DNA of 64,000 bases from the NCBI RefSeq assembly GCF_002968015.1, contig NZ_PUIP01000015.1, forward strand, positions 62,001 through 126,000, written 5' to 3'. A program made the position numbers and the translations under genes. Position 1 is the first letter of the stretch; each line of letters opens with the position of its first letter. Under the pieces are notes generated by a model. That model saw nothing but the letters and a program-made list of their open reading frames with translations. It searched no databases and was not told where the DNA came from. The DNA comes from Massilia phosphatilytica. GTDB taxonomy: Bacteria > Pseudomonadota > Gammaproteobacteria > Burkholderiales > Burkholderiaceae_D. This document shows, piece by piece, positions 36,671 to 46,819 of the stretch.

Positions 36671-38521
36671 ATGCTCATGCTCAGTCAACAAGATCTCGCA
36701 GAAGAAGCCCGCCTACAGGCCTTGCACGCGCTGGGGTTGCTCGATACGCCCCACGAAGACCGGTTCGACCGGTTCACCCGCCTTGCCGTCGCCGCGTTCG
36801 CTGTCCCGATCGCGCTCGTGTCGCTCGTCGACCGCGAGCGCCAATGGTTCAAGTCGCAGGCCGGCCTCGATTTCTGCGAGACGCCGCGCGCGCTCGCCTT
36901 CTGCAGCCACGCCATCGCGCTGGACGACATCCTGGTCGTGCCGGACACGCTGCTCGATGAACGTTTCGCCACGCATCCGCACGTGACGGGGGCACCCCGC
37001 ATCCGCTTCTATGCCGGCCAGCCGCTGCACAGCGTGGATGGCCAGCCGCTCGGCACCCTGTGCATCATCGACACGGCCCCGCGCGCGTTCGGCGACGCCG
37101 ACCGGCGCATGCTGCGCGACCTTGCGCAGCTCGTGCAGGACGAGTTGAATCGCGACGTCCTGGTCGCCGCGCGCATGGGCGAACTGCAGGACAAGAACGC
37201 CACCCTCGAACTGACGATGCGCATGCGCGAGGCGGCCGAGCAGGCCCTGCGCCAGAAGCAGGAATTGCTGGACGCCGTGCTGGAAACGGTGGACGTGGGC
37301 GTGGTCGCATGCGACGCTGACGGCCACCTGATGCTGTTCAACCGCGCGGCGCGCGCCTTCCACGGCCTCGACGCGGACAGCGCCTTGCCGCAGGCCGACT
37401 GGCCGGCCCGCTACGATTTGTACGGCGAGGATGGTCTGACGCCGCTGGCGCCGGAGCAGATCCCGCTCGTGCGCGCGCTGCGCGGCGAGCGCGTGATGGA
37501 CGCCGGCATGACGATCCACGTGCCGGGCGGAGCGCGGCGCCGCCTGCTGGCGAGCGGCCGCGCGCTGCACGGCACGGCCGGCGAGCCGCTGGGCGCCGTC
37601 GTCGCGATGAAGGACGTGACGGAACTGGACGCGTCGCGCGCGCGCCTGGCCGAGAGCGGAGAATGGCTGCGCACCATCGCCGACAACGTGCCGGCGCTGA
37701 TCGCCTACGTCGACACCGACCTGCGCTACCGCTTCGCCAACGAGCGCTATCGCGAATGGTTCGGCGTGAAGACGGCCGACATGATCGGCAAGACGGTGCG
37801 GGACGCGATGGGCGAGGCGTTCTACGCTCCCCGGCGCGAGGCGCTGGAGCGCTGCCTGGGCGGACACGCGTCGCACCTGGAGATCGAGGAACAGCGCCGC
37901 GGCCGCACGCGCGTGATCAGCTCGACCTACCTGCCGCACATCCGCGACGGCATCGTGCAGGGCATCTATGTGCTGTCGACGGATGCGACGTCGGCGCGCG
38001 AATATGAACGCCAGCTGCACGCGCTCGCCCATTCCGACCACCTGACCGGCCTGCCGAACCGGCGCAGCTACGAGGAGCGCCTGGCGCAGGCCGTCGCGCG
38101 CTCCCGCCGCGGCGCCACGCCACTGGCGCTGGCCTACCTCGACGTCGACCACTTCAAGCAGATCAACGACAGCCTGGGCCACGCGGTGGGCGACGCCGTG
38201 CTGCGCGAGTTCGCGCGCCGCCTGGCCGCCACGGTGCGCAGCACGGACACGGTGGCGCGCCTGGCCGGCGACGAATTCGTCGTCGTGCTGGAGCAGGTCG
38301 GCTCGCCGCTGGAATGCGAACGCATCGCGGCCAAGCTGCTCGACGCGATCCGTGCGCCGTTCCCGGTGGATGGGCGCACGCTGGCGGTCACGGCCAGTAT
38401 CGGCTTCGCGTGGAGCGCGCGGCCGGAACAGGGCGCGCTGGCCCATGCGGCGGACGACGGGTTGTACCGGTCCAAGGACGCGGGGCGCGACACGGTGTCC
38501 GTGCTCGTGGTCGGGGCGTGA
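36671..38521 (+). CDS. GAF-PAS-PAS diguanylate cyclase
   Basis: A 616-residue soluble cyclase. GAF (about 15-165, RLAVAAFAVPIALVSLVDRERQWFKSQAGLDFCETPRALAFCSHAI), coiled coil, PAS (195-315), PAS (325-435, LIAYVDTDLRYRFANERYREWFGVKTADMIGK), then GGDEF (445-605). The signature is AGDEF, an accepted active variant, preceded five residues upstream by RSTD, a product-inhibition (I) site; DVDHFKQINDSLGHAVGD is intact. It should make c-di-GMP in response to a cytosolic cue. A second ATG at 36677 fits the AAGG at 36667 better than the first at 36671. Its stop shares TGATCA with kdpE. Confidence 0.9.
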   Translation: MLMLSQQDLAEEARLQALHALGLLDTPHEDRFDRFTRLAVAAFAVPIALVSLVDRERQWFKSQAGLDFCETPRALAFCSHAIALDDILVVPDTLLDERFATHPHVTGAPRIRFYAGQPLHSVDGQPLGTLCIIDTAPRAFGDADRRMLRDLAQLVQDELNRDVLVAARMGELQDKNATLELTMRMREAAEQALRQKQELLDAVLETVDVGVVACDADGHLMLFNRAARAFHGLDADSALPQADWPARYDLYGEDGLTPLAPEQIPLVRALRGERVMDAGMTIHVPGGARRRLLASGRALHGTAGEPLGAVVAMKDVTELDASRARLAESGEWLRTIADNVPALIAYVDTDLRYRFANERYREWFGVKTADMIGKTVRDAMGEAFYAPRREALERCLGGHASHLEIEEQRRGRTRVISSTYLPHIRDGIVQGIYVLSTDATSAREYERQLHALAHSDHLTGLPNRRSYEERLAQAVARSRRGATPLALAYLDVDHFKQINDSLGHAVGDAVLREFARRLAATVRSTDTVARLAGDEFVVVLEQVGSPLECERIAAKLLDAIRAPFPVDGRTLAVTASIGFAWSARPEQGALAHAADDGLYRSKDAGRDTVSVLVVGA

Positions 38522-39217
38522 TCATGGCAGCTGGAAGCGGTAGCCGACCCCTGTCTCGGTGACGAGGTAGCGGGGCTGGGCCGGATTGTCCTCCAGCTTG
38601 TGCCGCAGGTGTCCCATGTAGATGCGCAGGTAGTGGGCATGGTCGGCCTGGTTCGGCCCCCACACGCTGCGCAGCAGCTGGGGCGTGGTCATCACCTTGC
38701 CCGCGTTGGCGACGAGGACGGCCAGCAACCGGTGCTCCGTCGGCGTGAGCCGCACGGCCGTGCCGCCCTTGGTGACCTGCCGGTTCTGCGCGTCCACCAC
38801 GACGTCGCCGAACCGCACCTTGCCATCGCCGCCCGTCGCCGGGCCGCGCTGGCGCCGCTGCGATGCGCGCACGCGCGCCAGCAGTTCGCCCACGCCGAAC
38901 GGTTTCGTCAGGTAGTCGTCCGCCCCGCGGTCGAGCGCGCGGATCTTCTCGTCCTCGTTCACGCGGGCCGAAAGCACGATGACCGGCACGCCGGACCACT
39001 TGCGCAGGTCGGCGATGAAGTTGAGGCCGTCGCCGTCCGGCAGGCCGAGGTCGAGGATGACGATGTCCGGCTTGCGCGTAGCGGCTTCGGTCAGGCCGCG
39101 CTCGACTGTCGCGGTCTCGTGCACCTGCCATCCCTCGCGTTCCAGCGCGCCGCGCACGAAGCGGCGGATATGGGGCTCGTCTTCCACGAGCAGGGCGATG
39201 CCGGTGAAATCACTCAT
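38522..39217 (-). CDS. kdpE: Response regulator KdpE
   Basis: OmpR-type response regulator of 231 residues: receiver (ALLVEDEPHIRRFVRGALE, phospho-Asp in DIVILDLGLPDGDG, Lys in DDYLTKPF) and winged-helix DNA-binding domain (VRLTPTEHRLLAVLVANAGKVMTTPQLLRSVWG ... YLRIYMGHLRHKLE). Phosphorylated by KdpD, it activates the kdp promoter under potassium limitation. The ATG overlaps the kdpD stop by eight bases, and kdpE is the last gene of the kdpFABCDE unit. Its stop abuts the stop of the convergent cyclase gene. Confidence 0.95.
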   Translation of the reverse strand: MSDFTGIALLVEDEPHIRRFVRGALEREGWQVHETATVERGLTEAATRKPDIVILDLGLPDGDGLNFIADLRKWSGVPVIVLSARVNEDEKIRALDRGADDYLTKPFGVGELLARVRASQRRQRGPATGGDGKVRFGDVVVDAQNRQVTKGGTAVRLTPTEHRLLAVLVANAGKVMTTPQLLRSVWGPNQADHAHYLRIYMGHLRHKLEDNPAQPRYLVTETGVGYRFQLP

Positions 39218-41921
39218 CGCTGTCCTCCAGGACGTCGTCGGGCGGGGGCGCCGGCGGCGTCCCCAGCGGCAGCGTGAACTCGAACGCGGCGCCGCCTTCC
39301 GGGCGGTTGTGCGCGCGGATCGAGCCGCCGTGCGCACCCACGATCGCGCTGCAGATGGCGAGGCCCAGGCCGACGCCGGGCTGCGCGGACTCGCGTTCGC
39401 CGCGCGTGAATTTTTCGAACACGGCGTCTTCCTGGCCGGGCGGCAGGCCGGGGCCGTCATCCGTCACGGCGACGCGCAGCCACTGCCCATCCCGTTCGGC
39501 AGACACCGTCACCGTGCTGCCGGGCGGGGTGTACTTGCCGGCGTTTTCCAGCAGGTTGCACAGCACGCGTTCGACCAGCACGGCGTCGTACTGCACGAGC
39601 GGCAGGTCGGCCGGCACGTGTGTCGCCACGCGGTGATTGGCCAGCGCGGTGCGGCTCGCGGCGAGCGCGCTGCCGACCGCTTCCTCGATGGGCTGCCACT
39701 GCCGCCGCGGCTTGACGTCGCCGCTCTCGATGCGCGCCATGTCGAGCAGGTTCGTCACCAGGCGCCCCATCCGCATCGTCTCGTCGCGCAGCGCGTCCGC
39801 CATGGCGCGCTGGGCCGGCGCCAGCGGGGGCGCGGAGCCCGCCAGCGCCTCGGCCTGCGCCATCAGCGACGTCAGCGGCGTGCGCAGGTCGTGCGACAGC
39901 GCCGCCAGGAGCGAATTGCGCAGGCGCTCCGATTCGATCTTCACGAGCGCGTCCTGCGCGACCTCGATGTAGTGGACCCGTTCCAGCGCGATGGCGGCCA
40001 GCGCCGCGAACGTGTCGAGCTGGCGGCGCTGTTCCGGCGCCGTCAGCCAGTCGGGGGTCGCGGCCTCGATCGCGAGCACGCCGCGCGTACGCATCGGCGC
40101 CACCAGCGGCATGTAGAAGACGGGGCTGCCGGGCAGCGTGTCCGTACCCATGCCCGCGGCGGCGCCATGGTCGTACGCCCATTGTGCGATGCCGGTGTCG
40201 AGCGCGGTGAGCGCGGCATCGTCCGCGCCGGACACGCCTACGCGCCCGTCGGCGCCCGGCAGCAGCAAGGCCGTGCGCGCGCCGAACGTGCGGCCGATGG
40301 CGTCGCGCGCCGCTTCCTGGATCTGTTCCGTCTGCAGGACGCCAGACAGGGCGCGTGCGAATTCGTACAGCGCGCGCGTGCGGCTCTCGCGCCGCGCCGC
40401 GACGTGGGCCTGGAAGCGCAGGCCGGCCGTCAGGTGGCCCGTGATCAGGCCGACCGCCAGCATCACGCCGAACGTCACGAGATACTGGAAATCGGAGATC
40501 GCGAACGTGAAGCGCGGCGGGACGAAGAAGAAATCGAAGCACGCGACGCTCACGCACGTCGCGGTGACGGACGGGCCGCGGCCGAGACGCACCGCGACCA
40601 GCAGCACGACGAGCAGGAACAACATGGCGATGTTCGCGAGGTCCAGGTAGGCGCTCGTCGGGGCGGCGGCCAGCGCCATGCACAGGCTGGACAGCAGCGC
40701 GAGGCCGTGCGCCGTGGCGGCGGCGCGGGGCGGCCGCGGCCGCCCGGCAGGCGCCTGCCGGCCGCCGTCACGGGGCGCGGCCGGCGGCACGGCCACTTCC
40801 AGCAGGTCGACGTCCGGCGCCAGGCGCGCGATGCGCCGACCGCACGTCGCCTGCCACGGCCAGCGCGCGTCGCCGCGGCCCAGCGCGATCCGCGCCAGGT
40901 TGTGGCTGCGCGCGTAGTCGACGACCGCGGCCTCCACGCTGTCGCCGGACAGCACGGCCGTGGCCGCGCCGAGGTCGCGCGCCAGCTTGAGCGCATCCAG
41001 GATGCGCGCGCGCCGGCCGGCGTCGAGGCGCTGCAGGACCGGCGTCTCGACGTAGACGGCATGCCAGTCGGCGCCCAGCTGGGCCGCCAGGCGCGCCGCG
41101 CTGCGCACGACGCCTTCCGCACCGGGCCCGGGGCCGACGCAGGCTAGAAACGCCGTGCCGGTGCGCCACACCGTGTCGATCGATTGTTCGACGCGGTAGG
41201 CACGCACGTCGTCGCCGATGCGTTCCGCCGTGCGCCGCAGCGCCAGCTCGCGCAGCGCGATGAGGTTCCCCTTGCGGAAGAAGTTGCGCCCGGCCCGTTC
41301 CGCCTGGGCCGGCTGGTACACCTTGCCGAGCTTCAGCCGCGCCAGCAGCTCGTCCGCCGGCAGGTCGACGAGCACGACTTCGTCGGCGGCATCGAACACG
41401 GAGTCCGGCACGGTCTCGCCGACGCGCACGCCGGTGATGCCGCCGACCACGTCGTTCAGGCTCTCCAGGTGCTGCACGTTCACGGTCGTGAACACGTCGA
41501 TGCCGGCGGCCAGCAGCTCGTCGACGTCCTGCCAGCGCTTCCGGTGGCGCGAGCCGGGGACGTTCGAATGCGCCAGTTCGTCCACGAGCACCAGTTGCGG
41601 GTGCCTGTCCAGCGCGGCGTCGATGTCGAACTCGGACAACGCCTTGCCGCGATGGGTGATCCGGCGGCGGGGCAGGACCTCCAGTCCGTCCAGCAGCGCC
41701 TCCGTTTCGGCGCGGCCATGGGTCTCGACGACGCCGACCAGCACCGTGCGCGCGGCCGCGAGCTGGCGCGCCGCCGCCAGCATCGCGTATGTCTTGCCGA
41801 CGCCCGCCGACGCGCCGAAATAGATGCGCAGCCGGCCGCGCGCCGCGCGCCGTTCTTCCTCCTGCATTCGGGCCAGCAGCGCGTCCGGATCGCGCCGCCC
41901 GTCGTCGCCGGGCATGTTCAT
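39210..41921 (-). CDS. kdpD: Sensor histidine kinase KdpD
   Basis: A 903-residue sensor for potassium/turgor. Residues 30-240 are the KdpD domain with Walker A GASAGVGKTYAM; 270-395 a universal-stress-protein-like domain (TAFLACVGPGPGAEGVV, ARIALGRGDARWPWQ); about 425-520 four membrane segments (DUF4118); then GAF (555-680), HisKA (ALSHDLRTPLTSL) and HATPase (NLLENAGKYTPPGS, DDGPGLPPG, GVGLGLAICSAIVG). A proline/arginine-rich linker (APRDGGRQAPAGRPRPPRAAA) precedes the membrane part. GAGGA lies before the ATG, ten bases after the kdpC stop. Confidence 0.95.
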   Translation of the reverse strand: MNMPGDDGRRDPDALLARMQEEERRAARGRLRIYFGASAGVGKTYAMLAAARQLAAARTVLVGVVETHGRAETEALLDGLEVLPRRRITHRGKALSEFDIDAALDRHPQLVLVDELAHSNVPGSRHRKRWQDVDELLAAGIDVFTTVNVQHLESLNDVVGGITGVRVGETVPDSVFDAADEVVLVDLPADELLARLKLGKVYQPAQAERAGRNFFRKGNLIALRELALRRTAERIGDDVRAYRVEQSIDTVWRTGTAFLACVGPGPGAEGVVRSAARLAAQLGADWHAVYVETPVLQRLDAGRRARILDALKLARDLGAATAVLSGDSVEAAVVDYARSHNLARIALGRGDARWPWQATCGRRIARLAPDVDLLEVAVPPAAPRDGGRQAPAGRPRPPRAAATAHGLALLSSLCMALAAAPTSAYLDLANIAMLFLLVVLLVAVRLGRGPSVTATCVSVACFDFFFVPPRFTFAISDFQYLVTFGVMLAVGLITGHLTAGLRFQAHVAARRESRTRALYEFARALSGVLQTEQIQEAARDAIGRTFGARTALLLPGADGRVGVSGADDAALTALDTGIAQWAYDHGAAAGMGTDTLPGSPVFYMPLVAPMRTRGVLAIEAATPDWLTAPEQRRQLDTFAALAAIALERVHYIEVAQDALVKIESERLRNSLLAALSHDLRTPLTSLMAQAEALAGSAPPLAPAQRAMADALRDETMRMGRLVTNLLDMARIESGDVKPRRQWQPIEEAVGSALAASRTALANHRVATHVPADLPLVQYDAVLVERVLCNLLENAGKYTPPGSTVTVSAERDGQWLRVAVTDDGPGLPPGQEDAVFEKFTRGERESAQPGVGLGLAICSAIVGAHGGSIRAHNRPEGGAAFEFTLPLGTPPAPPPDDVLEDSDE

Positions 41922-41931
41922 GCGGCGGTCC

Positions 41932-42507
41932 TCATCGGCGCATGCCGTCCAGTGCGAGGTTCAACGCGAGCACGTTGACACGGGCCTCGCCGAGAAAACC
42001 TAGGGCCGGGTCCTGGCGGTACCGGTCGATCGCCGCGCGGACCTGTTCCACCGGCAGCCCGCGCGCCGCGGCGACGCGCGGCGCCTGGTACTCGGCGGCC
42101 GCCACGCTGATCTCGGGATCGAGGCCGCTGGCGGACGCCGTCACGAGGTCGACCGGGATCGGCGCTCGGTTGGCGGGGGCTAGCGCCCGCAGCGCGGCCA
42201 CGCGAGCCTTGACGGCGTCCAGCAGCGCAGGATTGGTCGGCCCCAGGTTGGAGCCCCCGGAACCGGCCGCATTGTCCGCCATCGGGGCCGTCGCCGACGG
42301 CCGGCCCCAGAAATGGCCCGGCGCCGAGAATGGCTGGCCGATCAGCGTGGAGCCGACGATCTTTCCGTTTGCCTGGATCAGGCTGCCGTCGGCCTGGTGC
42401 GGAAAGGCGACGCGGCCGATGCCGGTGACGGCGGCCGGGTACAGCACACCGCAGAACAGGGTCAGCGCGCCGAACATGACGAGCGCGGGACGAAGAGTGG
42501 ATGTCAT
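41932..42507 (-). CDS. kdpC: Potassium-transporting ATPase subunit KdpC
   Basis: Assembly and catalytic-chaperone subunit of the Kdp potassium pump, 191 residues. One N-terminal membrane helix (PALVMFGALTLFCGVLYPAAVTGIG) and a conserved periplasmic part: GSTLIGQPFSAPGHFWGRPSATAP, NLGPTNPALLDAVKARV, PVDLVTASASGLDPEISVAAAEYQAPRVA and the C-terminal LNLALDG. Lies 14 bases after kdpB on the minus strand and directly before kdpD. Confidence 0.95.
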   Translation of the reverse strand: MTSTLRPALVMFGALTLFCGVLYPAAVTGIGRVAFPHQADGSLIQANGKIVGSTLIGQPFSAPGHFWGRPSATAPMADNAAGSGGSNLGPTNPALLDAVKARVAALRALAPANRAPIPVDLVTASASGLDPEISVAAAEYQAPRVAAARGLPVEQVRAAIDRYRQDPALGFLGEARVNVLALNLALDGMRR

Positions 42508-42521
42508 GGTGGTCTCCGGGA

Positions 42522-44621
42522 TCAGACGAGGTTCAGCGCCGCGAGCAGCACGTCGATCAGCTTGATGCCGATGAACGGCAGGACGATGCCGCCGAGGCCG
42601 TAGACGAGCAGGTTGCGGCGCAGCAGGGCGGTGGCGCCGATCGCGCGGAAGCGCACGCCGCGCAGCGCGAGCGGGATCAGGAACACGATGATCAGCGCGT
42701 TGAAGATCAGCGCGGACATGATCGCCGACGACGGGCTGGCCAGGTGCATGACGTCCAGCTCCTTCAGCTGCGGATAGGTGCCGACGAAGGCGGCGGGGAT
42801 GATCGCAAAATACTTGGCCACGTCGTTCGCGATCGAGAACGTTGTCAGCGCGCCGCGTGTCATGAGCATCTGCTTGCCGATCTCGACGATCTCCAGCAGC
42901 TTGGTGGGATTCGAGTCCAGGTCCACCATATTGCCCGCTTCCCTGGCGGCCTGGGTGCCCGAATTCATCGCGACGGCCACGTCGGCCTGCGCGAGCGCCG
43001 GGGCGTCGTTGGTGCCGTCGCCCGTCATCGCCACCATGCGGCCTTCCGCCTGGTATTGCCGGATCAGCTTCAGCTTGTCCTCCGGCGTGGCCTCGGCGAG
43101 GAAGTCGTCGACCCCGGCCTCGGCGGCGATCGCGGCCGCCGTCAGCTTGTTGTCGCCCGTGATCATCACGGTCTTGATGCCCATGCGGCGCAGCTCCGCG
43201 AAGCGTTCCTTGATGCCGCCCTTGACGATATCCTTCAGCTCCACGACGCCCAGCACGCGGCTGCCCTCGGCCACGACGAGCGGGGTGCTGCCGCGGCGCG
43301 CGGTGTCTTCCACGGTGCGCGCGACGTCGGCCGGGAACGGCGCGCCGAGCGACTCGACGTGGCGGCGCACGGCGTCGAACGCGCCCTTGCGGATGCGGCG
43401 GTCGCCGACGTCCACGCCGCTCATGCGCGTCTGCGCGGTGAACGGCACGAACGCGGCGTGCAGGTGTTCCAGCGCGCGCCCGCGGATGCCGAAGCGCTTG
43501 GCGAGGACTACGATGCTGCGGCCTTCCGGCGTCTCGTCGGCCAGCGACGCGAGCTGCGCCACGTCGGCCAGCTCGCGTTCCGTCACCCCGGCCGCGGGCA
43601 GGAAGGCGGCCGCCTGGCGGTTGCCCAGCGTGATGGTGCCCGTCTTGTCGAGCAGGAGCACGTCGACGTCGCCCGCCGCTTCCACCGCGCGGCCCGAGGT
43701 GGCGATCACGTTCGCGCGCATCATGCGGCTCATGCCGGCCACGCCGATGGCGGACAGCAGGCCGCCGATCGTCGTCGGGATCAGGCACACGAGCAGCGCG
43801 ATCAGCACCGTGATCGTGACCGGCGTGCCGGCGTGCGCGACCTCGACCGCGTACAGCGAGAACGGCAGCAGCGTCACGGTCACGACGAGGAAGACGATCG
43901 TGAGCGCGACCAGCAGGATCGTCAGCGCGATCTCGTTGGGCGTCTTCTTGCGTTTGGCGCCTTCCACCATCGCGATCATGCGGTCGAGGAAGGTCTCGCC
44001 CGGATTCGCCGTCACTTTCACGACGAGCCAGTCGGACAATACGCGCGTGCCGCCCGTGACGCCGGAAAAATCGCCGCCGGATTCGCGGATGACGGGCGCG
44101 GATTCGCCCGTGATCGCGCTCTCGTCCACGGACGCGACGCCTTCGACCACCTCGCCGTCGATGGGCATGACGTCGCCCGCCTCGACCAGGACGTGGTTCC
44201 CCTTGCGCAGGTCGGCGGCGGGGCAGGGCAGCCACGTGGTGCCGTGCTTCGGCACGGCCAGCTTCTTCGCGGTCACGGCTTCCTTCAGGCCGCGCAGCGA
44301 GGCCGCCTGCGCCTTGCTGCGGCCTTCCGCCAGCGCTTCCGCGAAGTTCGCGAACAGCACCGTGAACCACAGCCAGACGGCGCAGGCGAGGATGAAGCCG
44401 CCCGGCGCCTCGCCCGTGCCGAGCAGGGCCTGCACGTACAGCAGCGTCGTGACGATGCTGCCGACATACACGACGAACATCACGGGGCTGCGCAGCTGCG
44501 TGCGCACGCCGAGCTTCCTGAACGCGTCGACGAGGGCCGGGCCGACCAGCGTCGTGTCGAACATCGACAGGCGCTGGTCCGGCGCCTCGGCGACCGTCAC
44601 CGGGATTTTCATTTGGTTCAT
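42522..44621 (-). CDS. kdpB: Potassium-transporting P-type ATPase subunit KdpB
   Basis: Energising subunit of the Kdp pump, 699 residues. P-type hallmarks: [12 protein letters not shown] (actuator loop), phosphorylated Asp325 in [13 protein letters not shown], nucleotide-domain segments, and [43 protein letters not shown] in the hinge. Membrane helices at both ends as usual. GGAGTAACC precedes the ATG at 44621. It follows kdpA by 12 bases. Length and motifs fit the family (E. coli 682). Confidence 0.96.
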   Translation of the reverse strand: MNQMKIPVTVAEAPDQRLSMFDTTLVGPALVDAFRKLGVRTQLRSPVMFVVYVGSIVTTLLYVQALLGTGEAPGGFILACAVWLWFTVLFANFAEALAEGRSKAQAASLRGLKEAVTAKKLAVPKHGTTWLPCPAADLRKGNHVLVEAGDVMPIDGEVVEGVASVDESAITGESAPVIRESGGDFSGVTGGTRVLSDWLVVKVTANPGETFLDRMIAMVEGAKRKKTPNEIALTILLVALTIVFLVVTVTLLPFSLYAVEVAHAGTPVTITVLIALLVCLIPTTIGGLLSAIGVAGMSRMMRANVIATSGRAVEAAGDVDVLLLDKTGTITLGNRQAAAFLPAAGVTERELADVAQLASLADETPEGRSIVVLAKRFGIRGRALEHLHAAFVPFTAQTRMSGVDVGDRRIRKGAFDAVRRHVESLGAPFPADVARTVEDTARRGSTPLVVAEGSRVLGVVELKDIVKGGIKERFAELRRMGIKTVMITGDNKLTAAAIAAEAGVDDFLAEATPEDKLKLIRQYQAEGRMVAMTGDGTNDAPALAQADVAVAMNSGTQAAREAGNMVDLDSNPTKLLEIVEIGKQMLMTRGALTTFSIANDVAKYFAIIPAAFVGTYPQLKELDVMHLASPSSAIMSALIFNALIIVFLIPLALRGVRFRAIGATALLRRNLLVYGLGGIVLPFIGIKLIDVLLAALNLV

Positions 44622-44633
44622 GGTTACTCCAGA

Positions 44634-46367
44634 TTATTTGGCAAACAACTGCAGGTGTTCGACGACGGGCCCGAGGGCCAGCGCCGGCACGTAGTTCAGT
44701 ACACCGACCAGCACGACGACGCCGATCAGGAGGCCCACGAACATCGGACCGTGCGTGGGCATGGTGCCGGCCGTCGTCTGCAGGCGCTGCTTGGCTGCGA
44801 GCGACCCCGCGATCGCCAGCACGGGCACGATCATCGCGAAGCGGCCGAACCAGATCGCGATCGCCAGCATCCAGTTGTAGAACGGCGTGTTGGCGGACAG
44901 GCCCGCGAACGCGCTGCCGTTGTTGTTGGCGGCGGAGCTGAACGCGTACAGGATTTCCGAGAAGCCGTGCGCGCCGGGGTTGGCGACGCCGGCCTTGCCC
45001 GCCGCCGTCAGCACGGCGATCGCGGTGCCGGCCAGCACGAGCACGGGCGTGACGAGAATGGCGATCGACGTCATCTTCATCTCGTAGGCCTGGATCTTCT
45101 TGCCCAGGTATTCCGGCGTACGGCCGATCATCAGGCCGGCGATGAACACGGCCATGATCGCGAAGATCAGCATGCCGTACAGGCCCGAACCGACGCCGCC
45201 GAAGATCACTTCGCCGAACTGCATCAACAGCAGCGGCACGGCGCCGCCCAGCGGCGTGAAGGAATCATGCATGGCGTTGACGGCACCGCACGACGCGGCT
45301 GTGGTGACGGCGGCGAACAGCGCGGAGGCGTCGATGCCGAAGCGCGTCTCCTTGCCTTCCATGTTGCCGCCCTCGACGCCCAGTGCCGCGAGCGCCGGAT
45401 GCGCCTGGTGCTCGGCCGTCATCACGCCGGCCGTCATCACGACGAACAACACCGTCATCGCCGCAAGGATCGCCCAGCCCTGGCGGCGGTCGCCGACGAG
45501 GCGGCCGAACGCGAAGCATAGCCCGGCCGGGATCAGGAAGATCGCTACCATCTGGAACAGGTTGGCCAGCGCGGTCGGGTTTTCAAAGGGGTGCGCGGAG
45601 TTCGCATTGAAGTAGCCGCCGCCGTTCGTACCGAGCATCTTGATGGCTTCCTGCGACGCGACCGGGCCCATCGCGATCGTCTGCGTGGCCGTCGTCAGCG
45701 GCTCTGTCGCCGGCTGCGTGTAGGTCAGGGGTTCCAGCAGCTGGACCTCCTGGTAGCCCGAGAAGTTCTGGATCACGCCCTGGCCCATCAGGAACACGGC
45801 AAACGCGAGCGACAGGGGGAGCAGCACGTACAGGGTGCTGCGGACGAGGTCAACCCAGAAGTTGCCGATGGCGCGCGCCGACTTCGACGAGAAACCGCGG
45901 ATCAGCGCGAACACGACGGCCATGCCGGTGGCGGCCGAGAAGAAATTCTGGCAGGTCAGCGCCAGCATCTGCGTCAGGTAGCTCATCGTCTGTTCGCCCG
46001 AATAGCCTTGCCAGTTGGTGTTGGCGACGAAACTGACGGCCGTGTTGAACGCGGAATCCGGGCTGACGTTGGCGAGGCCCTGGGGATTCAGCGGCAGCCA
46101 TTGCTGCACGCGCTGCAGCACGTAGACGACGAGCGTGCCGAGCGCGTTGAAGGCGAGCAGCGCGAACGTATAGGCTTTCCAGTCCATGCCGCTGGCGGCA
46201 TCGATGCCGGCGAGGCGGTACAAGATGGTTTCGACGCGGCCCAGCCAACCGAGGCCGCGCACGCGGCCGCCCTCGGCCACGCGCGCGAGCAGGATCCCGA
46301 GCGGCCAGGCCAGCGCCAGCACGAGGGCGAGAAACAGCGCGGGCAGCGCCAGAGTACGCATGTCCAT
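44634..46367 (-). CDS. kdpA: Potassium-transporting ATPase subunit KdpA
   Basis: Potassium-binding channel-like subunit, 577 residues, about ten membrane helices. Selectivity-filter repeats of the superfamily are seen in [52 protein letters not shown] and [14 protein letters not shown]. The ATG at 46367 overlaps the kdpF stop (TGATG); a GTG one codon earlier is possible. Accurate coupling to KdpF suggests one translation unit. Confidence 0.95.
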   Translation of the reverse strand: MDMRTLALPALFLALVLALAWPLGILLARVAEGGRVRGLGWLGRVETILYRLAGIDAASGMDWKAYTFALLAFNALGTLVVYVLQRVQQWLPLNPQGLANVSPDSAFNTAVSFVANTNWQGYSGEQTMSYLTQMLALTCQNFFSAATGMAVVFALIRGFSSKSARAIGNFWVDLVRSTLYVLLPLSLAFAVFLMGQGVIQNFSGYQEVQLLEPLTYTQPATEPLTTATQTIAMGPVASQEAIKMLGTNGGGYFNANSAHPFENPTALANLFQMVAIFLIPAGLCFAFGRLVGDRRQGWAILAAMTVLFVVMTAGVMTAEHQAHPALAALGVEGGNMEGKETRFGIDASALFAAVTTAASCGAVNAMHDSFTPLGGAVPLLLMQFGEVIFGGVGSGLYGMLIFAIMAVFIAGLMIGRTPEYLGKKIQAYEMKMTSIAILVTPVLVLAGTAIAVLTAAGKAGVANPGAHGFSEILYAFSSAANNNGSAFAGLSANTPFYNWMLAIAIWFGRFAMIVPVLAIAGSLAAKQRLQTTAGTMPTHGPMFVGLLIGVVVLVGVLNYVPALALGPVVEHLQLFAK

Positions 46368-46456
46368 CACAGGTCCTCCGCGCGGAACAGGGCGACCAGC
46401 AGGTACGCCAGCAGGGCGGTGGCGGCGCCGGCGCCGATCAGGTAGAAGAGCGTCAT
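46367..46456 (-). CDS. kdpF: Potassium-transporting ATPase small subunit KdpF
   Basis: A 29-residue peptide, [18 protein letters not shown] followed by [11 protein letters not shown], one membrane helix with the C-terminal LFRAEDL typical of KdpF, which stabilises the Kdp complex. Start at 46456 has GGGAGAA six bases upstream; the stop overlaps kdpA (TGATG). It also overlaps the preceding 30-residue peptide gene (ATGA). Confidence 0.92.
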   Translation of the reverse strand: MTLFYLIGAGAATALLAYLLVALFRAEDL

Positions 46457-46545
46457 GTGCGTTCTCCCAGCTTGGCGCAGCCGTTCGCCATGCCGGCGAT
46501 CAGGGCGGCGAACAGGACGATGGCGCCGATGAAGACGATATCCAT
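46453..46545 (-). CDS. 30-residue membrane peptide encoded in front of kdpF
   Basis: Start ATG at 46545 with GAGGT five bases upstream; reads [20 protein letters not shown] then [10 protein letters not shown] and stops inside the kdpF start (ATGA overlap). One membrane helix followed by a short polar tail with a cysteine (GCAKLGE). A short membrane peptide before kdpF occurs in some other bacteria, so a role as accessory Kdp peptide is possible, but I know of no demonstrated function. The tight overlap argues that it is translated and coupled to kdpF. Confidence 0.7.
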   Translation of the reverse strand: MDIVFIGAIVLFAALIAGMANGCAKLGERT

Positions 46546-46688
46546 GGTGACCTCGTTATGGTTGATCAGAACATCCTGGCGACGCTGGCGACCAGTGGAG
46601 CGCAGGGATGAAGACGGTGATTCTCATGGTTGGGGTGTTCCTTGTCGTTGTCGCAAATTGCGATGGAGGGAGTGTAGGAACAGGGACG

Positions 46689-46705
46689 TAAAAATTTTCT
46701 AAAAA
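46689..46705 (-). promoter_or_regulatory. Putative KdpE-binding T-rich site upstream of the kdp operon
   Basis: Minus-strand TTTTTAGAAAATTTTTA resembles the T-rich KdpE site known upstream of E. coli kdpFABC. It is 144 bases before the first small gene of the unit. The 274-base kdp/kup gap otherwise shows only a poor plus-strand mini-frame (46608-46691). Confidence 0.4.
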
Positions 46706-46819
46706 GACGTCCGGCCCGGATAAAGGCGTCGTTTATACGGTGCCCATGGCCTGGTTTTTACAAAATCTTTACGGCGACGTCAGTACGATACGGACCACGA
46801 TCATTGCTGGAGAACCAGG

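Noticed and set aside
42501-45521. A plus-strand frame of about 1000 codons opposite kdpA and kdpB.
   Set aside because: Antisense shadow; Kdp proteins are unmistakable on the minus strand.
46608-46691. Plus-strand mini-frame starting MKTVILMVGVFLVVVANC, resembling a short lipoprotein leader.
   Set aside because: No Shine-Dalgarno at proper distance, no proper lipobox, and it lies in the kdp/kup control region; too weak to call a gene.
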